A DNA stretch of 64,000 bases. It comes from an uncultured Phocaeicola sp. Lineage in GTDB: Bacteria; Bacteroidota; Bacteroidia; Bacteroidales; Bacteroidaceae. Within the stretch, counting starts at the first letter, position 1; each line of letters opens with the position of its first letter. This document shows, piece by piece, positions 18,533-27,557 of this stretch. Where the stretch lies: assembly GCA_958434805.1 (NCBI GenBank), contig CAUBDX010000005.1:34914-98913 (forward strand), in the 5' to 3' direction. The translations under genes and the position numbers were made by a program. The notes under the pieces were generated by a model. It was not told the DNA's origin. It worked only from the letters and a program-made list of their open reading frames with translations, and searched no databases.

Positions 18533-18617
18533 TTTATATCTTTGGAATTATCTATAGATAATACACAGGCAACAGACAAAACATTTAAGCCAAAAACAGA
18601 TTTTTTTCATTCTTTTT

Positions 18618-19205
18618 TTAGAAAAGAAAAAATAATAGAATCCCCACTCTAGATCCCACCTTTTCTCTTATTTTATCCATGGCATTTTTTACATGTACTC
18701 TGACTGTATTGACTGAAATATTATTTTTATCTGCAATCTCTTGAGGAGTCAAATTGGAATAAAGATATTGCTCAAAAATGAACCTGCATTTATCAGGCAA
18801 GGAAGACACTATATTTTGGACTGATTTTTCCAAATCAGCTAATTCCATTTCTTGCAAAGGCGAACACTCAGAAGTACAAAATTCTTCTTGATACTCAAGT
18901 AATGCTTCACGGTATTCATCTATAATTCTTTCACGACTGTGAAGCGAACGGAGGTAATTCAAACACCCGTTCTGAATAGCACGTATCAAATAAGCATGAA
19001 TAGGAAAAGATAACTCACCACGCCTATACCATATTTTAGCAAAAGTCTCATTAACTATATCTTGCGCTTCCACAGGGTTAAAGATATAAGAATTAGCACA
19101 AGCACAGAGATAGACAAAATAGCTATTATATAAAACCTCAAAAGCTTTTTCTTCTCCTTTGTTTATTCTTTCAATCAAATCTTTATCTACTATACTTGCA
19201 TCCAT
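18618..19205 (-). CDS. ECF RNA polymerase sigma factor (PUL 1)
   Basis: This 195-residue ECF sigma-70 factor has a region 2 with EAQDIVNETFAKIWYRR (about 40-80) and a region 4 helix-turn-helix with NLTPQEIADKNNISVNTVRV (about 150-175). The length and the following fecR gene fit the Bacteroidetes group that drives SusC/SusD operons in response to glycan import. It should recognise the promoter of its own PUL. The C-terminal tail (VGILLFFLF) is unusually hydrophobic. A -7 box lies upstream, so basal expression is by the primary sigma factor. Confidence 0.93.
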   Translation of the reverse strand: MDASIVDKDLIERINKGEEKAFEVLYNSYFVYLCACANSYIFNPVEAQDIVNETFAKIWYRRGELSFPIHAYLIRAIQNGCLNYLRSLHSRERIIDEYREALLEYQEEFCTSECSPLQEMELADLEKSVQNIVSSLPDKCRFIFEQYLYSNLTPQEIADKNNISVNTVRVHVKNAMDKIREKVGSRVGILLFFLF

Positions 19206-19228
19206 CTTTATTAAGACTATTAATATTG

Positions 19229-19236
19229 CAAATATA
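19229..19236 (-). promoter_or_regulatory. -7 promoter box of the ECF sigma gene
   Basis: On the minus strand the bases read TATATTTG (TAnnTTTG), 24 bases before the ATG at 19205. Confidence 0.5.
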
Positions 19237-19346
19237 GCATTTCTTAAAAATATTATGCCAATAAAACTATTTCTTATTAAAAAACTCTAGTAATAATCAA
19301 CTGAAAAAAGAAATAAGTTCCAGCTCATAATCTAAATAATAATACC

Positions 19347-19354
19347 TAACTTTG
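19347..19354 (+). promoter_or_regulatory. -7 promoter box of the tricorn-like protease gene
   Basis: TAACTTTG matches TAnnTTTG exactly, 30 bases before the ATG at 19384. Confidence 0.5.
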
Positions 19355-19383
19355 TTTCCGACGAAAATCAAACCCTAAATAAA

Positions 19384-22300
19384 ATGAACAAAAAGCTATT
19401 ATTCTCCCTGTTACTGGCAGGAACAGCTTTCACCGGACATGCCGATGAGGCTAGGTTACTCCGTTTCCCCGCTACTAATGGCTCCGACATTGTCTTTTCT
19501 TACGCCGGAGATCTGTACAAAGCACCTTTGAATGGAGGAGAAGCACAAAAGCTGACTTCCCATATCGGTTATGAAATGTTCGCACGTTTTTCTCCGGATG
19601 GAAAATCAATTGCTTTCACCGGTCAATATGACGGTAACACTGAAGTATATCTGATTCCAACCGATGGAGGCGAACCCCAACGGCTTACCTATACAGCAAC
19701 AAACAGCCGGGATGACTTAGGAGACCGAATGGGTCCCAATAACATTGTAATGACTTGGACACCTGATGGGAAAAACATAGTCTACCGCAATCGTATCAGT
19801 GACGGTTTCGATGGCAAGCTGTGGAGTATATCAAAAAACGGAGGAATGTCCGAAGTGATTCCATTACCCGAAGGAGGTTTTTGCAGCTATTCCCCCGATG
19901 GAAAAAAGCTGGCTTACAACCGGGTTATGCGAGAATTCCGTAATTGGAAATATTATCGCGGTGGCATGGCAGATGACATTTGGATTTATGATCCGGCTGC
20001 CAAGAAAGTAGAGAATATCACCAATAATATTGCACAAGATATTATCCCTATGTGGATAGGAGAGGAAATCTACTTTATTTCCGATCGGGATCGCACCATG
20101 AATATCTTTGTTTATAATATCCGGACCAAACAAACTGAAAAAGTAACCCACTATACGGATTATGATGTAAAATTCCCCAGCAGTAACGGACAAATAATTG
20201 TCTACGAACATGGAGGATACCTCTATAAACTGGATCCTAAAACGCGCAAATCAGAAAAAATCTCCATCACGCTGACTTCAGACAATATCTATGCCCGAAA
20301 AGAAATGAAACGGGTAGCAGATAACCTGACTGCCGCCAGTCTTTCACCGGATGGGCACCGCCTGGCAGTAACTGCCCGCGGAGAGGTATTCGATGTCCCT
20401 GCCGAAAAAGGGGTAACCCGTGATATCACCCGCACCCCGGGAGCCAATGAACGGGAAGGAGAATGGAGTCCGAACGGTAAACAAATAGCCTATATCAGTG
20501 ACCGTACCGGTGAAACTGAAATCTGGCTGCAATCTGTCGAAGGGGGTGATCCCATCCAACTGACCCAAAACAATGATACTTATATCCGCCAACTGATGTG
20601 GAGCCCGGACAGCAAGAAAATACTTTATACCGACCGTAAAAACCGTATCGTAGAAGTTGATATTGCCTCAAAAGCGAAACGGACTGTCATGCAGAATCCG
20701 GAAGGAGAGTTCTATGAAGTAAACTATTCACCAGACAGCCAGTGGATTACCTATACTAAATCCGGAGCTAATAACATGAGTGTCATTTATGTATACCATC
20801 TGACTTCAGGTAAGGAATATCCGGTAACCGAAAAATGGTACAATTCTTCTTCACCTGTTTTCAGCACAGATGGAAAGTACCTCATATTCAATTCTGAAAG
20901 GGACTTTAATCCCATTTACAGCCAGACAGAGTGGAACCATGCCTATAATCGTATGGGAGGAGTCTATATGGCCATGCTCGCCAATGATACGCCATCACCT
21001 TTATTACCTTCGGATGAAATGGTCAGCATAGAACAACAGGCAACTGATGCTGTCAATAAAAAAACGGAAGCCACAAATAATGCAGTTAAAATTGATCCGG
21101 AAGGCTTGCCCGGAAGACTGATTAAACTGCCTTTACAAGCAGGTAACTACGATAATTTCTATTCAGACGGTAAAAAAGTGTGGTATGCCAGTGGTAGAAG
21201 TACCAAAGTATATGATTTGACCGAACAAAAAGAAGAAACCGTGGCCGAAGGAGCATATATGGATGTAGCTGCCAATCATAGGAAAGCATTGTTCTTTAAA
21301 GGAAATAATCTGTATATCTGTGATTTTCCATGCACTAAAGCCTCATTGGAAGAGAACGTCAACTTGGATGACATGATTGCTCCCATTGACTACAGTCAGG
21401 AATGGGCTCAGATATTCGATGAAACATGGCGGGCTTTCCGTGACGGATTCTATCTGGAAAATATGCATGGAGCAGATTGGAAAGGAATTAAAGAAAAATA
21501 TGCTGTATTAGTTCCCCATGCAAAAACCCGTCTGGACTTGAACTATATCATCGGTGAGATGATTGCCGAGCTGGCTTGCGGACACGCTTATGTGAATCCG
21601 GGTGAAATAAAAGGTCCCGAACGTATTCCAATGGGATTGCTGGGAGCTGAACTGAGTCGTGACAAGAGTGGTTTCTACCGTATTGACAAAATTCTACCGG
21701 GTGCAATTTACAGTCAGAAACTGCGTTCTCCCCTTACAGAACCGGGTATCGGAGTAAAAGAAGGAGATTATATCACAGCTATTGATGGCATTTCAACAGC
21801 TACTGTTGATAACATTTACAGTCTGCTGGCAGGCAAAGCCAATGTCTTGACTGAACTAAGCATAAACCGTACCGCATCAAGTAAAGGAGCACGTAAAGTA
21901 GTCATTAAACCATTAGACAATGAATACCCATTGTATCATTATAACTGGGTACAGAATAATATCAAAAAAGTGGAAGAAGCAACTAATGGCCGTGTAGGCT
22001 ATGTCTACATTCCCGATATGGGACCGGACGGCCTGAATGAATTCGCCCGCTACTTCTATCCCCAACTCGATAAAGAAGCCTTGATTATTGATGACCGTGC
22101 CAATGGAGGTGGTAATGTATCTCCAATGATTATCGAACGTTTGCTTCGTGAACCCTATCGCCTGACCATGCGTCGTGGATCAACTAAAATCGGTACCATT
22201 CCTGATGCAACACTAGTGGGTCCGAAAGTATTGCTGATCAATAAATACTCGGCTTCAGACGGTGACTTGTTCCCATGGAGTTTCAAGGCAAATAAAATCG

Positions 22301-22608
22301 GTAAAGTTATCGGTACTCGTACATGGGGTGGCATTGTCGGTATCAGTGGTCCGTTACCTTATATGGATGGTACGGATGTGCGTGTTCCGTTCTTTACCAA
22401 TTATGATGCAAAGACCGGTCAATGGATAGTAGAAAATCATGGAGTGGACCCTGATATTCTGATTGATAATGATCCGGTAAAAGAACAGTCAGGTGAAGAC
22501 CAGCAGTTGAATAAAGCTATTGAAGTAATTCTACAAGAGCTGAAGGATCGCAAACCGTTACCTTCTGTTCCGGCTCCGAGAACTTATAAAGATTTGGGAG
22601 TGGAATAA
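19384..22608 (+). CDS. Tricorn-type S41 peptidase, exported
   Basis: This 1074-residue protease has a signal peptide (MNKKLLFSLLLAGTAFTGHA). It has two beta-propeller blocks made of PD40/TolB-like repeats (ARFSPDGKSIAFTG, ARLEW-type blades; about 25-560), a tricorn C1-like domain, a PDZ domain (about 755-840, GVKEGDYITAIDG), and an S41 peptidase core (about 860-1050). The core has IIDDRANGGGN and the catalytic serine segment INKYSASDGD, where Ser958 is the likely nucleophile. Tricorn proteases trim peptides to short products; in Bacteroidetes the periplasmic or surface role is not settled. It is transcribed away from the PUL 1 sigma gene with its own promoter and terminator. Confidence 0.93.
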   Translation: MNKKLLFSLLLAGTAFTGHADEARLLRFPATNGSDIVFSYAGDLYKAPLNGGEAQKLTSHIGYEMFARFSPDGKSIAFTGQYDGNTEVYLIPTDGGEPQRLTYTATNSRDDLGDRMGPNNIVMTWTPDGKNIVYRNRISDGFDGKLWSISKNGGMSEVIPLPEGGFCSYSPDGKKLAYNRVMREFRNWKYYRGGMADDIWIYDPAAKKVENITNNIAQDIIPMWIGEEIYFISDRDRTMNIFVYNIRTKQTEKVTHYTDYDVKFPSSNGQIIVYEHGGYLYKLDPKTRKSEKISITLTSDNIYARKEMKRVADNLTAASLSPDGHRLAVTARGEVFDVPAEKGVTRDITRTPGANEREGEWSPNGKQIAYISDRTGETEIWLQSVEGGDPIQLTQNNDTYIRQLMWSPDSKKILYTDRKNRIVEVDIASKAKRTVMQNPEGEFYEVNYSPDSQWITYTKSGANNMSVIYVYHLTSGKEYPVTEKWYNSSSPVFSTDGKYLIFNSERDFNPIYSQTEWNHAYNRMGGVYMAMLANDTPSPLLPSDEMVSIEQQATDAVNKKTEATNNAVKIDPEGLPGRLIKLPLQAGNYDNFYSDGKKVWYASGRSTKVYDLTEQKEETVAEGAYMDVAANHRKALFFKGNNLYICDFPCTKASLEENVNLDDMIAPIDYSQEWAQIFDETWRAFRDGFYLENMHGADWKGIKEKYAVLVPHAKTRLDLNYIIGEMIAELACGHAYVNPGEIKGPERIPMGLLGAELSRDKSGFYRIDKILPGAIYSQKLRSPLTEPGIGVKEGDYITAIDGISTATVDNIYSLLAGKANVLTELSINRTASSKGARKVVIKPLDNEYPLYHYNWVQNNIKKVEEATNGRVGYVYIPDMGPDGLNEFARYFYPQLDKEALIIDDRANGGGNVSPMIIERLLREPYRLTMRRGSTKIGTIPDATLVGPKVLLINKYSASDGDLFPWSFKANKIGKVIGTRTWGGIVGISGPLPYMDGTDVRVPFFTNYDAKTGQWIVENHGVDPDILIDNDPVKEQSGEDQQLNKAIEVILQELKDRKPLPSVPAPRTYKDLGVE

Positions 22609-22627
22609 AAAATCATTCTTTTTAACA

Positions 22628-22658
22628 AAGCCCGTAGCTATCATTAAGCTACGGGCTT
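22628..22658. terminator. Bidirectional terminator between the protease and PUL 2 susD
   Basis: AAGCCCGTAGCT (22628-22639) and AGCTACGGGCTT (22647-22658) form a perfect 12-bp stem with a seven-base loop between two convergent genes, with T-rich sequence downstream on both strands. Confidence 0.88.
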
Positions 22659-22674
22659 ATCTATGTATAATTTT

Positions 22675-24465
22675 TTAATATAATGGATTTTGTATCAACA
22701 AATCATTTTTCTGCATTTCATCTAGATAAATAGGGAGTAAATAAGACTTATCATTCCATTTTCTCTCCTGCACATCAATAATGGAATAATTAGGCTCTGT
22801 AGCTCCATAAGGATAGCGAATATCTATTCCCTGAACATTCTTAATCACTTCAGGTGCAATCATCCAACGGCGGATATCAAAATAACGATGTTGTTCATAA
22901 GCTAATTCTATTTTACGTTCATTACGATAATGCTCTTTCAAGACATCTCCCGTTTCAGAATTTGGTATATCAGGCATTCCCGCTCTTTTACGAATCATAT
23001 TGATATACTTACGAGCTTCAACATCTTCACCTAATTCTATGCATGCTTCAGCATAATTCAACAAAACTTCAGCATAACGTATCTGACGCCAAGGATAAGG
23101 TTGTTTATCATACTGATGATTAACTGAAGGGTCTAAAAATTTACGCATATAATATCCTGTGTAAGAACCATTCCAATCTTCAATAGGGCCTTGGCGAGTA
23201 TCTAAGCCTGGTGTATAACTTCCATCTGACTGCTGATAATAAGCAGTTTGTACTATTCCTTCAGGATCACTACCTACTGTATCATCCGGACGTTGACGCC
23301 AATAAGAACCATTATACATAATAGAAGCATAGAAGCGAGGATCTCGATTTTGATAAGGGTAAGCTGCTTGTTGTGGATTATCCCAACTAAATTTACTACC
23401 ATCTGCCATTTCGTAAGAATCAACTAATTGTCCTGTAGGAGTATTTCCACCCCAACCATGAAAACCATTAGGACTATTGAACAAACCAACACGAGGCAAT
23501 TGAAAATCACTGCTATTATGATTTACATAATCATAATATTGTACCATAATATCTTCATCCGAATTATGACACAAGAAAATATCAGCATAGTTTTGAGTAG
23601 CTTCCTCTCTATTTTTCCATCCTCCATTTTCACCATACAGATGATATATACCTAAATCCATAACAGCTTTAGCAGCCTTTTTAGCCCGTTGCCAACGTTC
23701 CGTACGATCACCTCCCACATACCCTATAAGTTCAGGATGCTCATAACCGGATGCCCATAAAGACTGAGAAACAAATAAGTCACTAGCCGCATAAAGCAGG
23801 ACACGGGCTTTCAAAGCCATAGCAGCACCTTTTGTTGCACGGGCTTTATCTCCGTTCAAAGGCAAAATAGAAGCTGCTTCATCTAAATCTTTCACAATAA
23901 AATCTACCGTTTCTTCAAACGTATTACGAGCTACGAGTAAATCATCAGAAGGAGTAAAAGATTTCTCAATCAAAGGGACACCACCCCATTGGCTCAACAA
24001 CCAATAATAAAAATAAGCACGTAAATAATGCACTTCACCTTTCAATTTATCGACAACATCTCCTTCTAAAGCATATTTCTCTGCATTTTCAAAAAAGATA
24101 TTACAGGCACGGATATTTTTATAAAGATTGGTCCAAGTTATATTATGGAAGGTTATAATCCAAAAATTAGGAGCAAGAATACCTTGATAACTAGGACTCA
24201 ATTCACTCATCACTACTGGCTGGCTCTCCCATGCCCAAACCTCCATTGACTCATCGCACAAAGAAGAAAGCATTACGGTATGAAATCCCCATTTCTGTCC
24301 CTCGTAAATATTATTAACAAAAGAAGTTATTAATGATTCATCCGTCCAGACAACTGCATCTGAATAACGGTCTACTGGATCCACATCCAAAAAATCATCA
24401 TTGCATGCTGTTAGCATAAGACATAGCAATACAAATAATCCATATAAACGTTTCATATTTTTCAT
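22675..24465 (-). CDS. SusD/RagB-family glycan-binding lipoprotein (PUL 2)
   Basis: This 596-residue lipoprotein has the signal LFVLLCLMLTAC and then NDDFLDVDPVDRYSD. Conserved SusD segments include RAYFYYWLLSQWGGVPL, KARVLLYAASDLF and IRYAEVLLNYAEACIELG, ending with ERKIELAYEQHRYFDIRRW. It partners with the SusC five bases upstream to bind oligosaccharide at the surface. A second start three codons in (ATG at 24456) is equally possible. Together with the GH2 enzyme upstream it suggests a galactoside or other beta-linked substrate, but the ligand cannot be told from sequence. Confidence 0.95.
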   Translation of the reverse strand: MKNMKRLYGLFVLLCLMLTACNDDFLDVDPVDRYSDAVVWTDESLITSFVNNIYEGQKWGFHTVMLSSLCDESMEVWAWESQPVVMSELSPSYQGILAPNFWIITFHNITWTNLYKNIRACNIFFENAEKYALEGDVVDKLKGEVHYLRAYFYYWLLSQWGGVPLIEKSFTPSDDLLVARNTFEETVDFIVKDLDEAASILPLNGDKARATKGAAMALKARVLLYAASDLFVSQSLWASGYEHPELIGYVGGDRTERWQRAKKAAKAVMDLGIYHLYGENGGWKNREEATQNYADIFLCHNSDEDIMVQYYDYVNHNSSDFQLPRVGLFNSPNGFHGWGGNTPTGQLVDSYEMADGSKFSWDNPQQAAYPYQNRDPRFYASIMYNGSYWRQRPDDTVGSDPEGIVQTAYYQQSDGSYTPGLDTRQGPIEDWNGSYTGYYMRKFLDPSVNHQYDKQPYPWRQIRYAEVLLNYAEACIELGEDVEARKYINMIRKRAGMPDIPNSETGDVLKEHYRNERKIELAYEQHRYFDIRRWMIAPEVIKNVQGIDIRYPYGATEPNYSIIDVQERKWNDKSYLLPIYLDEMQKNDLLIQNPLY

Positions 24466-24470
24466 TTTAT

Positions 24471-27400
24471 TTAAAAAGTAAGGTTTACTCCAAAATTTAT
24501 CACTTTATTCAACGGATAATTATATCCCGATCCGCTTGTGTTTTCGGGATCATAATCCTTCATATCAGGACTAATTGTCAGCAGGTTATAAGCATTAATA
24601 TAAACACGTAAATGTTCCACACCTATTTTCTTACTCCATATAGATGGTACAGTATATCCCAATTCTATATTCTTCAAACGTATATAATCAGTTTTATGCA
24701 ACCAGAATGTATTCTGCTGATTTATAAAATATTCATTACTTCGATTATAAGTACGAGGAAAATCGGCATCTGGGTTTTCCTCTGTCCAACGATTATCATA
24801 AAAACTTTTTAAGAAATTGGCAAAATCCCCCGACTCTGTCGTTTGATAAAAAACTCCTCCCATAGCACCTTGTAGTAAAAATGAAAGGTCAAAATCCTTA
24901 TATCCTAAATCTACATTCAATCCACCTGTAAATCGTGGAGTACGACTCTTATCATTACGAACACGATCATTGCCATCTATCACATTGTCCCCATTTACAT
25001 CTTTGAAAATAATATCCCCCGGACGTGCACCGGCCCAATGAGGATACGCATCTACAGCTGCTTGATCTTTAAATATGCCGATAGCTTCATAATAAAGTCC
25101 CGAATCGATAGGTTTGCCTGTGGACTTCTGCCATTCTGGAGTACCAGGTGCCTCATCCCAAAAAAGAATTTTATTTTTAGCATAAACCCCATTCAAGTTT
25201 ATACCCAACCGAAAATCTTTGAAATTTCTACGATAATCAATATTGAAATCTACCCCTTGATTTTGTACTTTCCCTAAGTTTTCATCAGGAAGTACCAATC
25301 CGGAAGTGCCCGGAACAGAAGCATTTCGTTTCCATAAAATATCACTGCGTTTATTATGAAAATAGTCAATAGTAAATGCCAAATCTCCATTCAAAAATTG
25401 TAAATCAAGACCTATATTCTTTTGTGTAGCTGTTTCCCAAGTCACATTTTGATTAGGAGCTACTCCTTCTTTCAATGCTTGGTTCATCGTTGCACCATTA
25501 TTAGTCAAATACATCAAATCATTGAAAGTATAGGAAGCCAAATACTGATAAGGATCAATCAAATCATTTCCTGTCTGTCCCCATGATGCCCGTACTTTGG
25601 CAAAACTAATAAAGGGCAATTTCTTTTTGAAAAAATCTTCTTCAGATATTACATATCCTAATGAAATACCTGGAAAGAATCCGAATTTATTAGAACGATC
25701 AAAAATATAGGAACCTTGATAACGCCAAACAAACTCTGCCAAATATTTAGACTTATAAGCATAGTTCACACGACCAAAATAATTTAAACGGGCTTCCTCA
25801 TACCCTGTACCTGTATTATTCATTTCATCCTGACCACCAGCAAAAAGCTGGTCAATAGCGGCAGAAAGAAAATAACGACGATAAGCTTCAAATGAATCCC
25901 CCTTATCCGTGATACGTTCTACACCTGCTAGAATATTTACATCATGATCTTGAGCAAATGTATGGCTATAACTAGCGATACCACTCAATAATACCCCCAA
26001 ATTATCTTCCATTGATTCTGTCAGACGAGGATCACTAAACCCTTTCTTTCCTTCCACCAATAGGGGCTGGCCATTTTCATCCATCGAAGTCCCATCCCAT
26101 GAATACAAATACCAAGGTTTTTGCCATATTTTACGAAAACGGAACGTCTTATCAAGTGACGCAGTAGCCTTCAAAGTCAATCCCTCCACATAAGGCACCT
26201 TGATATTAACTCCGAAATCCCCATTTAACACATAACGCTTATCACGTTCATAACCAGTTTGATTGGTACATATAACTACCGGATTATCACCAAATTCAAT
26301 GTCGGGTCCCGGACGACCATCAGGCCAATAAGCCGGTGAATTAGGTTTAGATCGCATCAGCATACGGAAAATATTCTCTGCAGAACGGGTTGGATATTTC
26401 CGATCTTCCATTCTTCCTGTTACATTGACATAAGTATCAACATATTTATTAATTTTCATATCAAGATTCATCTTCAAGTCATACTGATGGTAATTTGACC
26501 CACTATGACGATAAAATGCATCTTGTCCTTTGGCTGATACGCTAACAAAATATTTCACATTCTCTGTACCACCATCAATAGTAGCATTGGCATAAGTTTG
26601 TGGAGACCATGATTTCAATGTTTCATTAAACCAGTCCGTATCCGGATGTCCCCAAGGATCGGAACCATCAGCATATAATCTAAGATCATCTACCGTATAG
26701 CGCCCCTTATTACCGGCATACTTATCTATTTCATTCATCAAAGTGGCATATTCCACAGCATTGGTCATTTCCGGTATTACAGTAGGAGCAGCTATTCCAT
26801 AATTATAAGTAAAACCTACTCTCGGCTTGCCTGCTTTTCCTCGTTTTGTTGTAATCAAAATAACTCCATTGGCAGCTTGAGCACCATAAATAGCTGCTGA
26901 AGCATCTTTTAATACAGACATCGTTTCAATGGTACTTGGATCAATACGCTCCAAAGAACGTCCAGGTACTCCATCAACAACTACTAACGGATCAGCTTTT
27001 CCAAAGGTATTAACCCCACGAACAGTAATAGTAGCACCATCATATCCTGGTTCTGAAGTGTTAGAAACAGCGACCACGCCCGGTAAACGTCCAGCTAATC
27101 CTTGTGATACATTCGTTACTGGAGTTTTTGCCAGCTTCTCACCACCTACACTTGTTACAGAGCCGGATAATGTAGCTTTCTTTTGGGCCCCATACCCCAC
27201 AATCACTACCTCATCTAATAATTCAGTATCTTCCTTCAAAAATATATCCAAAGATGTTTTTCCATTTATCGGAACTTCCTGAACTAAATATCCCACATAA
27301 GAAATACGCAATACAGCTCCTTTAGGAACAGAAAGCGTAAAGTTACCATCCAAATCAGTTACAGTACCATTTGAAGTACCTATTTCCAAAATAGAAACCC

Positions 27401-27524
27401 CCATAAGAGCTTCTTTTAATTTAGAGTCTATCACCTTACCTTTTACAGTCTGGTTTTGCGCCCAAGCTGTATTGGATATACTCAATACCAAAAACAGCAA
27501 TAAAACAAAACGAAATGTTTTCAT
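24471..27524 (-). CDS. SusC/RagA TonB-dependent transporter (PUL 2)
   Basis: The protein is about 1017 residues from the ATG at 27524 (MKTFRFVLLLF); a frame from 27548 would place eight extra residues before the signal peptide. After the signal come a carboxypeptidase-regulatory-like domain (TVKGKVIDSKLKEALMGVS), the TonB-box region DEVVIVGYGAQKKATLSG, the plug with DPLVVVDGVPGRSLERI, and a barrel ending INFGVNLTF. It lacks an STN domain, in keeping with control by a hybrid two-component regulator instead of an ECF sigma. It lies 33 bases after the GH2 stop and 5 before susD, one operon. Confidence 0.95.
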   Translation of the reverse strand: MKTFRFVLLLFLVLSISNTAWAQNQTVKGKVIDSKLKEALMGVSILEIGTSNGTVTDLDGNFTLSVPKGAVLRISYVGYLVQEVPINGKTSLDIFLKEDTELLDEVVIVGYGAQKKATLSGSVTSVGGEKLAKTPVTNVSQGLAGRLPGVVAVSNTSEPGYDGATITVRGVNTFGKADPLVVVDGVPGRSLERIDPSTIETMSVLKDASAAIYGAQAANGVILITTKRGKAGKPRVGFTYNYGIAAPTVIPEMTNAVEYATLMNEIDKYAGNKGRYTVDDLRLYADGSDPWGHPDTDWFNETLKSWSPQTYANATIDGGTENVKYFVSVSAKGQDAFYRHSGSNYHQYDLKMNLDMKINKYVDTYVNVTGRMEDRKYPTRSAENIFRMLMRSKPNSPAYWPDGRPGPDIEFGDNPVVICTNQTGYERDKRYVLNGDFGVNIKVPYVEGLTLKATASLDKTFRFRKIWQKPWYLYSWDGTSMDENGQPLLVEGKKGFSDPRLTESMEDNLGVLLSGIASYSHTFAQDHDVNILAGVERITDKGDSFEAYRRYFLSAAIDQLFAGGQDEMNNTGTGYEEARLNYFGRVNYAYKSKYLAEFVWRYQGSYIFDRSNKFGFFPGISLGYVISEEDFFKKKLPFISFAKVRASWGQTGNDLIDPYQYLASYTFNDLMYLTNNGATMNQALKEGVAPNQNVTWETATQKNIGLDLQFLNGDLAFTIDYFHNKRSDILWKRNASVPGTSGLVLPDENLGKVQNQGVDFNIDYRRNFKDFRLGINLNGVYAKNKILFWDEAPGTPEWQKSTGKPIDSGLYYEAIGIFKDQAAVDAYPHWAGARPGDIIFKDVNGDNVIDGNDRVRNDKSRTPRFTGGLNVDLGYKDFDLSFLLQGAMGGVFYQTTESGDFANFLKSFYDNRWTEENPDADFPRTYNRSNEYFINQQNTFWLHKTDYIRLKNIELGYTVPSIWSKKIGVEHLRVYINAYNLLTISPDMKDYDPENTSGSGYNYPLNKVINFGVNLTF

Positions 27525-27557
27525 ACTATTATATTTAGAATTAAACAAAAGTTATTA

